The notes beneath the pieces were generated by a model, which saw only the letters and a list, made by a program, of their open reading frames with translations, did not search any database and had not been told where the DNA came from. A program made the translations under genes and the position numbers. Below, in pieces: positions 35,734 through 45,929 of a DNA stretch of 64,000 bases (position 1 is the first letter of the stretch; every line of letters begins with the position of its first letter). Origin of the DNA: Gammaproteobacteria bacterium (GTDB lineage: Bacteria; Pseudomonadota; Gammaproteobacteria; S012-40); NCBI GenBank assembly GCA_029884425.1, contig JAOUHV010000003.1:1-64000 (forward strand). The letters are read 5' to 3'.

Positions 35734-37161
35734 CTAGTGGGCTTGTCGAATCCTGACGCGGTAGTTTAACACCTGCTCTTGTTTGGGCGGAACGCTGAGC
35801 CGCCACCGGGCAGTAGGAGTACGATCAGATTGGGCCGGATGAGATGAGGAAAGCAACTGCCAATCGCCAGGAATAGGCTCGGCAATCGTCACGCTGACAG
35901 CCTCATTGCTGCTATTGCGCAGCCGAATGCTATATGCGCTTTCCGTCTGTGCAACGCCGTTGACGGCAGGGAGTTGCTTGAAATCGGTTTGTTGATAGAC
36001 CGCTTGAATGTCAAACGCCCGACCCAGGCCAATTTCAACCTGGCGTTGCTCCGGTTGGGCATCTATGAGAGATTCGCCCAAAAAAAGCAGTGGCTGGGCT
36101 GAGCGTTGATAAACACGGAACGCACCTTTGGGCATCGGGAATCCAAGCTGATTATCGGCGCGATTGGCAAATGCAATTTTGATCAATGCATGTTGCGTTT
36201 CTGGCTCGCTGGAAGCATGTCTATAGTATCGCTGTCCATTGCCCATCAACTCATAATTTTTTTGCACCGCGACCTGACGGGCATTAAACAACAGCAGTTG
36301 TTTTTGCTGGCGATCAGCCAGATTCGTTGGTTCTGTGATGCTAAACAAATGGTAGTCAGAACCTGCATCGGTAATGGGAGGCGCAGATTCCGCCATTGCG
36401 ACATTCATCAGCGTTTTGCTGCGCATGTCATAATTTCTTGGTTGATGAATTTGGCCAACGTCACCAGCGACCAGTCGCAATGTTGCGCGTGAAAAATCCG
36501 CATCACTGGTGTTGTACACGGTCGCCCATGCGGTCAAATCAAGATGCTTACCATCAGCGGCCAGTTCAGCAACGTAATTGGCTTGCCAGCGCATTCCTTT
36601 GGAGAGATAGCTTAGCTCCACGAGTTGTGCTTGCTGTTTGGGGTTGTCGAGTAAAATGTCGATGGCGGGTGTAGGCGTTAATTCAATGGGGACGTCGGGA
36701 AATATCAATCGGCCAGGGACAGTGGCTTCAATGTGGCGTTGGGTTTTTAACACGATGCCTTGCTGTGTGGAAACGATGGTGACCAGTTCTGCGGTTTCTT
36801 CGCCAGTGGTCGGGTGCGTTTTGATTAGTTTGGCTTCTCGACCGCGAAAATTCTCCAGCAAACTTTTAGGAGTCAGCAATTGAGTATTCAGGGTTTGCTC
36901 AAGCACCTTTGGCGCATTTGTCGAAACCAGCGGACGTATCAGCAGGGTATCAGCCTGCATTTGCGGACTGACATCGGCCAAGCGCAAATTGACACGCCCT
37001 TCGGGGAGGATGAGTAGACGTTGTTCATTGACATGAAACAAATCAGTTTCGTATACCGTCACGGTCAGCTGTTTTTGGTCTGCCGCTTCAGAACGAACGG
37101 ACACTTCCTTCGCATTCGCCGCACCGGCGAACAATGCCAAAACCAACACCCATCCTCGCAT
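35734..37161 (-). CDS. DUF4139-domain exported protein
   Basis: 475 residues. A signal peptide ends in AANA (about residue 17). The body resembles DUF4139 proteins: an N-terminal beta domain about decorating Leu/Ile strands (LLILPEGRVNLRLADVSPQM), then the conserved stretch VELSYLSKGMRWQANYVAEL (about 180-200), a central AFANRADNQLGFPMPKGAFRVYQ, and the final WRLSVPPKQEQVLNYRVRI. The role is unknown; the family is sometimes linked to envelope or mucoidy. It lies between pgm and ppsA, likely cotranscribed (17-base and 65-base gaps). Confidence 0.8.
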   Translation of the reverse strand: MRGWVLVLALFAGAANAKEVSVRSEAADQKQLTVTVYETDLFHVNEQRLLILPEGRVNLRLADVSPQMQADTLLIRPLVSTNAPKVLEQTLNTQLLTPKSLLENFRGREAKLIKTHPTTGEETAELVTIVSTQQGIVLKTQRHIEATVPGRLIFPDVPIELTPTPAIDILLDNPKQQAQLVELSYLSKGMRWQANYVAELAADGKHLDLTAWATVYNTSDADFSRATLRLVAGDVGQIHQPRNYDMRSKTLMNVAMAESAPPITDAGSDYHLFSITEPTNLADRQQKQLLLFNARQVAVQKNYELMGNGQRYYRHASSEPETQHALIKIAFANRADNQLGFPMPKGAFRVYQRSAQPLLFLGESLIDAQPEQRQVEIGLGRAFDIQAVYQQTDFKQLPAVNGVAQTESAYSIRLRNSSNEAVSVTIAEPIPGDWQLLSSSHPAQSDRTPTARWRLSVPPKQEQVLNYRVRIRQAH

Positions 37162-37178
37162 GATGTGCGCTCCAGAAT

Positions 37179-38846
<1,668 letters not shown>

Positions 38847-38882
38847 TCAAGCATAAAGGCTGAAGAAATTTATGTCTATGGT

Positions 38883-38908
38883 CTTGAATTTTTCATCCAT
38901 GCCCCCAT
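38883..38908 (+). promoter_or_regulatory. Sigma-32 heat-shock promoter of htpG
   Basis: CTTGAA (38883-38888), 14-base spacer, CCCCAT (38903-38908): the core of the sigma-32 consensus on both elements at an allowed spacing. Transcription would start near 38915, giving a leader of about 35 bases to the chosen htpG start. It fits the known heat-shock control of htpG. Confidence 0.8.
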
Positions 38909-38948
38909 AACCGGCTGTATCAGTCAAAACAACAGAGGAGTGGTGGTG

Positions 38949-40832
38949 GTGACAACCGCACAAGCACAAAAAGAAACCTTGGGTTTCCAGACCGAGGTCA
39001 AACAGCTGCTCAAGCTGATGATTCATTCGCTGTATTCAAACAAGGAAATCTTCCTCCGCGAATTGATTTCCAATGCTTCCGATGCCTGCGACAAGCTTCG
39101 CTTTGAAGGCTTGAAAGATCAGGCATTGTATGAAAATGATTCTGATCTGGGAATTTATGTAGGTATCGACAAAGATGCTCGCACCCTGACCATTCGTGAC
39201 AACGGTATTGGCATGAGTCGCGAAGAGGTGATTGATAATATCGGCACCATTGCCAAGTCCGGAACCAAACAATTTTTTGATGCACTGAGCGGCGATCAAG
39301 CCAAAGACGCCCAACTGATTGGCCAGTTTGGCGTTGGTTTTTATTCTGCATTTATTGTTGCCGACAAGGTGACGCTGCGTACGCGCCGTGCGGGAATGGG
39401 AATTGAGCACGGCGTTGAATGGGAGTCCAGCGGTGAGGGCGACTATACCTTACAAACCATCGAAAAGGCGACGCGCGGTACCGAGATTGTTTTGCATTTG
39501 CGCGCAGATGACGATGAATTCCTTGAGTCCTACCGGGTACGCAGTATTATTCGCCGTTATTCCGACCACATTTCATTGCCCATCACCATGGACAAGCAAG
39601 GCGATGAGGCCGGCACAGAAACCGTAAACCAGGCATCCGCACTGTGGAAACGAGCAAAATCCGATATTTCTGAAGCGGATTACAACGAGTTCTACAAACA
39701 TTTATCCCACGATTATGAAGATCCCTTGGCGCATGTTCACACCCATGTCGAAGGCAATCAGAGCTACAGCTCATTGTTTTATATTCCGGAGCATGCGCCC
39801 TTTGATTTGTGGGATAGAGAACAACGCAAGGGCATTAAACTTTACGTCAAACGCGTTTTCATCATGGATGAAAGCGAGCACCTCATGCCGGCGTATTTGC
39901 GCTTTGTGCGCGGTCTGGTTGACTCGGATGATTTACCGCTGAACGTATCGCGGGAAATTCTGCAACGCAATAAAAATATTGATGCCATTCGTGGCGCGTC
40001 GGTGAAAAAAGTGTTGGGCCTGTTGGAAACACTTAGCCAGAGCGACGCGGAAAAATACGCCAGTTTCTGGAAAGAATTTGGCAATGTCTTGAAAGAAGGG
40101 CCTGCAGAGGACCCAAGCAGCCGTGACCGAATTGCCAAGTTGCTGCGTTTTGCGTCTACCCAAAGTGGCAGCGAAGAACAGACTGTGAGTTTGGCTGATT
40201 ACCTCGGACGGATGAAAGAGGGGCAGGACAAGATTTACTACATCACAGCCGACAGTTACGCAGCGGCGAAAAACAGTCCTCACTTGGAAGTTTTCCGCAA
40301 AAAAGGGCTGGAAGTGTTGTTGATGTCGGATCGCGTCGACGAGTGGCTGATGAGCTACCTGACCGAATTTGAAGGCAAGTCATTCCAGTCCGTTGCCAAA
40401 GGCGACCTAGATTTGGGCAAGCTGGAGGATGAAGCAGAGAAGGCTCAGCACGAAAAAGAGGCCAAGCAAGCAGAAAGTGTTGTTAAACGTCTTCAAACGG
40501 CTTTGGGAGACAAGGTCAAGGAAGTTCGTGTAACGCATCGTTTGACCAACTCGCCGACCTGCTTGGTGGTACAGGAACAGGACATGGCGGCGAATCTGCA
40601 GCGAATGCTCAAGGCAGCAGGGCATGCAGTTCCAACAAGTTTGCCCACCCTGGAAGTCAATCCGACTCACCCGCTTATTTTGCGGCTGGATTCGATGAGC
40701 GACGAAAGTCAATTCGGTGACTGGGCGCAGATTTTGTTCGATCAGGCGATTCTTGCCGAGGGTGGTCAGTTGGAAGACCCGACCAGTTTCGTCAGTCGAC
40801 TAAACCTGTTACTGGTCAATGCGACCGCGTAA
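38949..40832 (+). CDS. htpG: Chaperone HtpG (bacterial Hsp90)
   Basis: An ATP-dependent chaperone dimer. From GTG 38949 the product has 627 residues (E. coli: 624). GHKL ATPase motifs: [23 protein letters not shown]-type helix (catalytic Glu in FLREL), DNGIGM and [11 protein letters not shown]. Middle and C-terminal parts match. The frame is open to 38700 within pgm, but the heat-shock promoter at 38883-38908 and GAGGAG at 38935-38940 place the start downstream. Four GTG codons run in tandem (38940-38951); the last is best spaced. Confidence 0.95.
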   Translation: MTTAQAQKETLGFQTEVKQLLKLMIHSLYSNKEIFLRELISNASDACDKLRFEGLKDQALYENDSDLGIYVGIDKDARTLTIRDNGIGMSREEVIDNIGTIAKSGTKQFFDALSGDQAKDAQLIGQFGVGFYSAFIVADKVTLRTRRAGMGIEHGVEWESSGEGDYTLQTIEKATRGTEIVLHLRADDDEFLESYRVRSIIRRYSDHISLPITMDKQGDEAGTETVNQASALWKRAKSDISEADYNEFYKHLSHDYEDPLAHVHTHVEGNQSYSSLFYIPEHAPFDLWDREQRKGIKLYVKRVFIMDESEHLMPAYLRFVRGLVDSDDLPLNVSREILQRNKNIDAIRGASVKKVLGLLETLSQSDAEKYASFWKEFGNVLKEGPAEDPSSRDRIAKLLRFASTQSGSEEQTVSLADYLGRMKEGQDKIYYITADSYAAAKNSPHLEVFRKKGLEVLLMSDRVDEWLMSYLTEFEGKSFQSVAKGDLDLGKLEDEAEKAQHEKEAKQAESVVKRLQTALGDKVKEVRVTHRLTNSPTCLVVQEQDMAANLQRMLKAAGHAVPTSLPTLEVNPTHPLILRLDSMSDESQFGDWAQILFDQAILAEGGQLEDPTSFVSRLNLLLVNATA

Positions 40833-40845
40833 TAAACGTGAAATC

Positions 40846-40872
40846 AAAAAGGGCGCTAAAAGCGCCCTTTTT
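40846..40872 (+). terminator. Intrinsic terminator of htpG
   Basis: AAAAAGGGCGCT (40846-40857) and AGCGCCCTTTTT (40861-40872) form a perfect 12-bp stem with loop AAA, ending in a T run. It can also act on the minus strand for the small gene at 40901. Confidence 0.9.
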
Positions 40873-40900
40873 CATACAACCCCTCTTGAAAGGAACTGCG

Positions 40901-40981
40901 TTATACTGAAGCCAACGGTAGAATTGCAAACAACAGTACGGATAGAACAAACAACGTAATTGCAACGCCAGCATTACTCAC
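40901..40981 (-). CDS. Small single-span membrane peptide, 26 aa
   Basis: On the minus strand GTG at 40981 is preceded by GAGAGGAG (ribosome site about nine bases away) and opens 26 codons to TAA. The product starts MSNAGVAITLFVLSV, one hydrophobic span, and ends with PLASV. A shared terminator with htpG lies 30 bases beyond its stop. The strong ribosome site, clean hydrophobic span and own terminator support a real gene. It is not obviously related to the two peptides at 41446 and 41828. Confidence 0.55.
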   Translation of the reverse strand: MSNAGVAITLFVLSVLLFAILPLASV

Positions 40982-41056
40982 GAGTACTTCTCCTCTCTAA
41001 AATACAAAACTTCTGTATTCAAACCGCCAAGGGAATGAATCGAACTCAAACGCATG

Positions 41057-41062
41057 TATAAT
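41057..41062 (+). promoter_or_regulatory. -10 element upstream of ycgL
   Basis: A perfect TATAAT, 85 bases before the ycgL ATG. The -35 region (around 41034-41039) does not match well. No other promoter element is seen. Confidence 0.45.
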
Positions 41063-41146
41063 ACGCGCCCATGGGGTACCTCTCAGTACGCCCACAGGCC
41101 CATAACCTTATAGAATGTCCCAAATCGACGCAAGTTTTAATATCAC

Positions 41147-41392
41147 ATGCAATGTAATATTTATAAAAGCCTAAAAAAACCAGACACTTACGTTTTTATT
41201 GACAGCGATGCGAAGCTTGAAGAAGTGCTGCCGCCAACACTGAAACCCATCTTGGGTATATTGGAATTAGCAATGGTTTTGGATATTTATCCAGAAAAGA
41301 AGCTAGCTAGGGCACCGGCAACAGAAGTATTAGCCAATATAAAAAAGCAAGGATTCCATTTACAGCTGCCTCCCGAAAGGTTGCAACCGTAA
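41147..41392 (+). CDS. ycgL: YcgL-domain protein
   Basis: 81 residues, the size of the YcgL domain. Conserved elements: an N-terminal CNIYKSLKKPDTYVFI, the central PPTLKPILG and the C-terminal LANIKKQGFHLQLPP. YcgL is common in gammaproteobacteria and of unknown function. A strong terminator follows six bases after its stop. Confidence 0.85.
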   Translation: MQCNIYKSLKKPDTYVFIDSDAKLEEVLPPTLKPILGILELAMVLDIYPEKKLARAPATEVLANIKKQGFHLQLPPERLQP

Positions 41393-41397
41393 AACAG

Positions 41398-41424
41398 AAA
41401 GGGGGCGATGTAATCGCCCCCTTT
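41398..41424. terminator. Bidirectional terminator between ycgL and small peptide gene
   Basis: AAAGGGGGCGAT (41398-41409) and ATCGCCCCCTTT (41413-41424), a perfect 12-bp stem with loop GTA. It stands between the stops of ycgL (+) and the 33-aa peptide gene (-). Confidence 0.85.
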
Positions 41425-41445
41425 AGCATGGTCTGCGGTAAAAAA

Positions 41446-41547
41446 TCAGGCCAAGGACATGCCGACAAACATCAGCGCCATGCAAAAGCCAAACAGGAAG
41501 AACACGTAAACTGAGTCATCACTGGAAATATCGCGTCTTTGTGCCAT
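41446..41547 (-). CDS. Small membrane peptide, 33 aa (paralogue A)
   Basis: On the minus strand ATG 41547 with GGAGAAA about nine bases upstream opens 33 codons to TGA. A charged N-terminus (MAQRRDISSDDS) is followed by one hydrophobic span and ends GMSLA. It aligns without gaps to the peptide at 41828: D-x2-YV-x3... L... C... VG-x-SLA, about 10 identities in the last 23 residues. The homology between two such short frames, both with ribosome sites and terminators, is good evidence both are genes. Function unknown. Confidence 0.75.
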   Translation of the reverse strand: MAQRRDISSDDSVYVFFLFGFCMALMFVGMSLA

Positions 41548-41570
41548 CTCATTTTCTCCACATTATTGTT

Positions 41571-41810
41571 TCTTGTTGGTTTGTTTGCCAGGTAAGCAAG
41601 CAACCATAAAAGTAGCGGACGTGGCACCAAGAAATCAATAGCAATCCCATAGAATGTTTATGGGTTAACGATAAAAGAAATCTATCGCTATTAGAGGCGG
41701 GGATTGGTTGGGGGCGGTATCTGCAAAGGGAGGAGGATATCCTCCTCCCTTTAATTTCGCTCACATGTCCGGTGATTTCGCTTGTTTACCTGGCAAACAA
41801 ACCAACGAGA
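41571..41810. repeat. 240-bp element with 31-bp terminal inverted repeats
   Basis: The left arm (41571-41601, beginning TCTTGTTGGTTTGTTTGCC) matches the reverse complement of the right arm (41780-41810) at 29 of 31 positions. The arms enclose 178 bases with no supported gene and a perfect 28-base palindrome near the right side. The element sits exactly between the two homologous small-peptide genes. It looks like a miniature inverted-repeat element or the trace of an inverted duplication; no clear target-site duplication was seen. Confidence 0.7.
41725..41752. terminator. Perfect 28-base palindrome (terminator-like)
   Basis: AAAGGGAGGAGGAT (41725-41738) is followed at once by its exact complement (41739-41752), ending TTTAATTT on the + strand. 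The strong GC stem and short T-tract suit a terminator for the 34-aa peptide gene on the minus strand, but its lack of any loop is unusual. Confidence 0.6.
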
Positions 41811-41827
41811 CCAGAGCTTGCAGGCAA

Positions 41828-41932
41828 TTAGGCCAAGCTTACGCCTACGATGCCCAGCACAGCACACATGATTGTCAAGTATGCAACGTACAGCAGGTCA
41901 TGTTTCATAATGTGGTTGTCAGTTTTGCTCAT
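41828..41932 (-). CDS. Small membrane peptide, 34 aa (paralogue B)
   Basis: On the minus strand ATG 41932, with AGGGGAA about six bases upstream, opens 34 codons to TAA. The N-terminal 12 residues are polar (MSKTDNHIMKHD), then comes one hydrophobic span, and the peptide ends GVSLA. It is homologous to the peptide at 41446 (shared D-x2-YV, a Cys in mid-span, VG-x-SLA end). It has its own promoter at 41952-41979. Function unknown. Confidence 0.75.
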   Translation of the reverse strand: MSKTDNHIMKHDLLYVAYLTIMCAVLGIVGVSLA

Positions 41933-41951
41933 TGCAGTTCCCCTGTTTTTT

Positions 41952-41979
41952 ATTATGCCCAGTTGCGCAACGGTGTGAA
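41952..41979 (-). promoter_or_regulatory. Sigma-70-like promoter of the 34-aa peptide gene
   Basis: On the minus strand: TTCACA (41979-41974; consensus TTGACA), 16-base spacer, CATAAT (41957-41952; consensus TATAAT). Transcription would start about 41945, giving a leader of some 13 bases that just holds the ribosome site. Confidence 0.55.
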
Positions 41980-42495
41980 TGGGTGCGCGGCCCAACATTA
42001 CCAAAAAATAAAAACATAATGCAATAGTTTTTTAGTCAGGAATAACCATTGCATTAATGTGTGTAATTATTATCCAACTGGTTGATTTATTGGAGTAAAA
42101 GAATAACTTATTAATTTCATAGGGAAATCTGAACTGCAGACGGATTTTAACTATCTACCTTGTAAATAAAATGGTTTATAAAAAACTATTTCGTCGATAA
42201 ATTTGTGCAATTCGGAACAGAATGTGCCTGCAGGTTTATATTGATGAAGCCACGAGCCTTAGATGGGCTTAAGGCGTGACTTAGTATGCTATTGGGAATA
42301 ATGTTCTGGTAAAACTCAATAAGTTACGATGTTGATGCAAACGGCTGATGTGATAGAGTTAGGTCAGTGTGATCGGTTAAAACTCTTCTAAAATGTTAAC
42401 GATGTACGTTTGAAAATTGACGGTTCCACTGGAAAATATGAGCCGTTTGGAGCCAGGAATTCAGATAGCTCACCATTAATTTTAAGGACAGACGC
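41980..42495. other. AT-rich gene-free stretch, 516 bases
   Basis: No supported frame on either strand. It carries an inverted repeat, TAATGCAAT (42017-42025) and ATTGCATTA (42048-42056), 22 bases apart, which could be an operator. The part next to 42495 is the leader of the response-regulator gene. Base composition is clearly more AT-rich than the neighbouring genes. Confidence 0.4.
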
Positions 42496-43209
42496 GTGAA
42501 AATTGCACTGCTTGAAGATGATGCCTATCAGGGCCAGTTGATGCAGCTTTGGTTGGAGGGAGCAGATCTCGAATGTGACTTGTTTGAAACCGGTGAAGCA
42601 CTGCTCGAGCGCATAAAGCGTGAGGATTATCACCTGTACATTCTTGATTGGGTATTGCCGGGTATGTCCGGAGACAAAGTCATGGAATGGGTCCGTAAAG
42701 AAAAGGGCTGGGATGTTCCAATCATTTTCGTAACCCAGCGAGACAGTCAAGAAGACATCGTGACAGCATTGCGTGCTGGGGCAGATGATTACATGATCAA
42801 GCCGGTGAAAGAGCCGGAATTGCTCGCACGGGTTGAAGCATTGTATCGTCGCATCAGCAAGGTCCAGCCTGAAGTACAAAAAATTGAATACGGAAATTAC
42901 GAGCTTGACCGAGACACACGCACGTTCCGCTGGAAGAATGAGGTCATCGGGTTGACTCAAAAAGAATTTGATCTCGCCTGGCACCTTTTCAGCCGTATTG
43001 GTGAAATCACCGAACGCACCGAGATTATGAAGACAGTATGGGATACCAGTGCTGATTTAAAAACCCGTACGGTGGATATTCACATCAGCCGGCTGCGCAA
43101 GAAACTGGGCCTGAATGGCGAGGATGGTTTGCGTTTGACGGGGATATATAATCACGGTTATCGCTTGGAGAAAATACGCACCCCGGAAGTAGTAAGCAAA
43201 CAAGCGTAG
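42496..43209 (+). CDS. OmpR/PhoB-type response regulator (orphan)
   Basis: 237 residues. Receiver domain with IALLEDDAYQ, phospho-acceptor Asp in YILDWVLPGMSGD (about residue 51) and the conserved IKPVKEPEL (Lys about 102). A winged-helix DNA-binding domain follows (LTQKEFDLAWHLFSRIG, RTVDIHISRLRKKLGL). It starts with GTG 42496 behind TAAGGA. No histidine kinase gene adjoins it, so its partner is elsewhere. Confidence 0.9.
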   Translation: MKIALLEDDAYQGQLMQLWLEGADLECDLFETGEALLERIKREDYHLYILDWVLPGMSGDKVMEWVRKEKGWDVPIIFVTQRDSQEDIVTALRAGADDYMIKPVKEPELLARVEALYRRISKVQPEVQKIEYGNYELDRDTRTFRWKNEVIGLTQKEFDLAWHLFSRIGEITERTEIMKTVWDTSADLKTRTVDIHISRLRKKLGLNGEDGLRLTGIYNHGYRLEKIRTPEVVSKQA

Positions 43210-43232
43210 TTTCACGACACAACGTACAATGC

Positions 43233-43268
43233 CAAACAGCGGCTTGGAAAGGCCGCTGTTTGTTTTTC
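43233..43268 (+). terminator. Intrinsic terminator of the response-regulator gene
   Basis: CAAACAGCGGC (43233-43243) pairs with GCCGCTGTTTG (43252-43262), loop of eight bases, followed by TTTTT. Confidence 0.85.
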
Positions 43269-43284
43269 CACAGTAAGAACTTCG

Positions 43285-45231
43285 ATGGCACAGCATCAGA
43301 TCAGTCAACCGACATTGACCTGGCAGGACGGTGAACCTTTTTCCGAGGCCTATGGCGATATCTATTTTTCGCGAAGCAATGGCCTAGAGGAAAGTCGGCA
43401 CATTTTTATTCACAACAGCGAACTGCCATCACGCTGGCATCGAAGTGGTCATTTTTGTATTGCTGAAACCGGCTTCGGTACTGGACTGAATTTCCTCGCC
43501 ACCCTAGAAGCATGGTTTTCCCAAGATTTTCCATCAACGAAACGCTTGACCTATCTGTCAGTCGAACTTCACCCATTGAGTTTTCACGACTTAAAACGAG
43601 CGGTCGCCCATCGTCCTGAGCTAGCCCGTTTTGCGGATGAGCTGCTGCGCGTGTATCCAACGGTTCACGTCAATGGTTGGCAGTGTTTGCTAATGTTCGA
43701 CGGACAAGTGACTTTGATGCTTGGGTTAGGTGATGCCGCTGACATGTATGAGCAGATGGATGTTGCCGTAGATGCCTGGTTTTTAGATGGCTTCGCGCCG
43801 GGGAAAAATCCACGCATGTGGTCAGATGCTTTGTTTGCCCAAATTGGTCGACTGAGCAAGGAAGGCACAAGCGTTGCGAGTTTTACCGTTGCGGGAACAG
43901 TGCGACGTGGATTGCAGCAGCATAATTTTTCGTTGCGAAAACCGGCTGGATTCGGCGGCAAACGTGAAAATCTTGCAGGCGTGAAATTGGCTGATACGCA
44001 GACTTCTATGATGAATACACCTTGGTTTGCCCGACCAATCACGCCTTTGCCGATTAACAAAAAAATTATTGTTGTTGGCGGAGGTATTGCTGGTGTAACG
44101 ACGGCTCATCTGTTGAGTCTTCGTGGATTTGAGGTGCATTTGTTTGAACAGTACGATCGTCTGGCCACACAGGGCTCTGGCAATCGTGCTGGGTTGGTGT
44201 TGCCCAAGCTGACCAATCAGCCCGATGTTATCGGTATGTTTTACTTACACGCATTTCTGCAAACAGTGCAGTGGCTTGATGATTTGAAAGCCCGGTTTTC
44301 GGATCTATCGTGGCATAAAACGGGTGTACTATTGCGCCCAGACAAAAACCGATTTGAACACTCGCCAGCGTGGTTGCAAGAAGTTGGCGTATTGCGCGAA
44401 ATGCGAGAGCAAGATTTTCCCTGGCTTGCGCATGATGACGCAACTTCGCTGCAATTATGCGAACAGGCAGGTTGGTTGCAACCTTCATCGTTGATCAATA
44501 AATTGATAGAAACCTCACCCTCATCACTACAGGTTAAAACCAATATTGAGGTGCGTGAAATACAATATGACCCTCAGTGCTGGACGCTGTTCACGTCTCA
44601 GGGTGAGCATCATGCCGATGCTATCGTGTTGGCCAATGCGAGCGGAATTGAGCGTTTATCGGCGGGAGAGCAATTGCCACTGTTTCGAAATTTAGGGCAA
44701 TTGGCGTATTTGCCGGACAATGCCCAGGTGTCGATGCCTGTTTCCGCGAATGGCTATATTATCCCCGGTGTAGATGGCAACTGTGTTTTAGGCGCAAGTT
44801 ACGAACATAATTTAAATAACATTGATCCACAAGAAAAACATCGGCAAACCTTACGCGGTCACTGGCAGCAATTGGTCGATGCGTCATTGGCCGATGGCAA
44901 TCATTGGCAAGATCGGGTAGGAGAACGATTTACCAGTCGCGACCATTTGCCGTTGGTGGGACCATTGGCGAACGTAAACGATTTTATGCAACAGTTCGCT
45001 GCAATATCTCAGGGTAAAACCGCTCGCTATTTTGAACCTAGCCGCTATCTGCCTAATTTGTACGTGAATGTTGCACATGGTTCACGCGGTCTGGTTACGG
45101 CGTATTTTTCAGCGCTATATTTGGCGGAGCTAATTTCCTGTGGGCAATCGATCTGGCCGAGGGCGACTGAACATCTGTTGCATCCATCGCGATTTTGGGT
45201 GAGAGAGTTGCGGAAAGGGCCGCGCAATTAA
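43285..45231 (+). CDS. mnmC: Bifunctional tRNA mnm5s2U methyltransferase / FAD oxidoreductase
   Basis: Completes 5-methylaminomethyl-2-thiouridine at tRNA wobble position 34. 648 residues. The N-terminal SAM-dependent methyltransferase has ETGFGTGLNFLA (SAM loop) and AWFLDGFAPGKNP. The C-terminal part has IIVVGGGIAGVTTAHLL (FAD Rossmann motif) and GSGNRAGLVLPKL. Its stop codon interlocks with that of bpt on the other strand. Confidence 0.95.
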   Translation: MAQHQISQPTLTWQDGEPFSEAYGDIYFSRSNGLEESRHIFIHNSELPSRWHRSGHFCIAETGFGTGLNFLATLEAWFSQDFPSTKRLTYLSVELHPLSFHDLKRAVAHRPELARFADELLRVYPTVHVNGWQCLLMFDGQVTLMLGLGDAADMYEQMDVAVDAWFLDGFAPGKNPRMWSDALFAQIGRLSKEGTSVASFTVAGTVRRGLQQHNFSLRKPAGFGGKRENLAGVKLADTQTSMMNTPWFARPITPLPINKKIIVVGGGIAGVTTAHLLSLRGFEVHLFEQYDRLATQGSGNRAGLVLPKLTNQPDVIGMFYLHAFLQTVQWLDDLKARFSDLSWHKTGVLLRPDKNRFEHSPAWLQEVGVLREMREQDFPWLAHDDATSLQLCEQAGWLQPSSLINKLIETSPSSLQVKTNIEVREIQYDPQCWTLFTSQGEHHADAIVLANASGIERLSAGEQLPLFRNLGQLAYLPDNAQVSMPVSANGYIIPGVDGNCVLGASYEHNLNNIDPQEKHRQTLRGHWQQLVDASLADGNHWQDRVGERFTSRDHLPLVGPLANVNDFMQQFAAISQGKTARYFEPSRYLPNLYVNVAHGSRGLVTAYFSALYLAELISCGQSIWPRATEHLLHPSRFWVRELRKGPRN

Positions 45232-45929
45232 AAATCAATCCAGCGCTCACCCTGAAATTGTTCAAGGGGCTGGTATTCTGATTTGTAGTTCATTTTTGCG
45301 CAATCTTTGATCCAGTAACCTAGATACAAATATTCACTTTGAGCAGCGCGAGCCAGCTCAACTTGTCTTAGAATCGCGTAACGCCCCAAACTTCTATCAT
45401 GGCTGAGTTCGGGATCAAAAAAAGTATAAAACGCTGACCATCCCTGTTGAACAATATCCGTCACCGCTACCGCAATTAATTTATCTTGCAGGTAGGTCTC
45501 GATAAAAACCGTGTTGCACCAATCGCTGGTCAGGAATTGGCGAAATTGTATTTCGTCAGTTTTGTCCATTGCACCACCGGCATGTCGCGATGAAATATAG
45601 CGCTGATACAACTCAAAATGTTCAGTTGTCAGCGCAGAACTAACGTTTAGCCGTAAATCCTGATTGCGTTTGAGGGTGCGTTTTTGATTGCGGTTTGGTT
45701 CAAATCGAGCAAGCGGAATGCGTAACGGGATGCATTCATCGCAGCCGGGACAATAGGGACGATAGACGTGCTCACCGCTGCGGCGAAAACCGTGGTCAAT
45801 GAGTACACTGTAAATATTTGGGTTTAGCTGCGCGTCAGGATCGGCAAACAACGATACCGACGATCGATGCGGAAGATAGCCGCAACTGTGCTCGGCGCTG
45901 GCGTAAAATTTTAATTGTTGTACCGTCAT
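45228..45929 (-). CDS. bpt: Aspartate/glutamate leucyltransferase Bpt
   Basis: Adds Leu from Leu-tRNA to proteins with N-terminal Asp or Glu, marking them for ClpS-ClpAP. About 233 residues. Conserved: EHSCGYLPHRSSVSLFADP, YRPYCPGCDECIPLRIP, YISSRHAGGAMD and FYTFFDPELSHDRSLGRYAI. The frame is open to 45971, but the ATG at 45929 overlaps the aat stop (ATGA) and fits the family start. It follows aat directly, an operon of two N-degron transferases. Confidence 0.94.
   Translation of the reverse strand: MTVQQLKFYASAEHSCGYLPHRSSVSLFADPDAQLNPNIYSVLIDHGFRRSGEHVYRPYCPGCDECIPLRIPLARFEPNRNQKRTLKRNQDLRLNVSSALTTEHFELYQRYISSRHAGGAMDKTDEIQFRQFLTSDWCNTVFIETYLQDKLIAVAVTDIVQQGWSAFYTFFDPELSHDRSLGRYAILRQVELARAAQSEYLYLGYWIKDCAKMNYKSEYQPLEQFQGERWIDF

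Noticed and set aside
35669-35806. 46-residue N-terminal extension of PpsA
   Set aside because: It overlaps the DUF4139 gene and does not match the family; the ATG at 35668 has a ribosome site.
41549-41764. 71-codon minus-strand frame inside the inverted-repeat element
   Set aside because: It has no ribosome site, overlaps the left repeat arm and the palindrome, and looks random.
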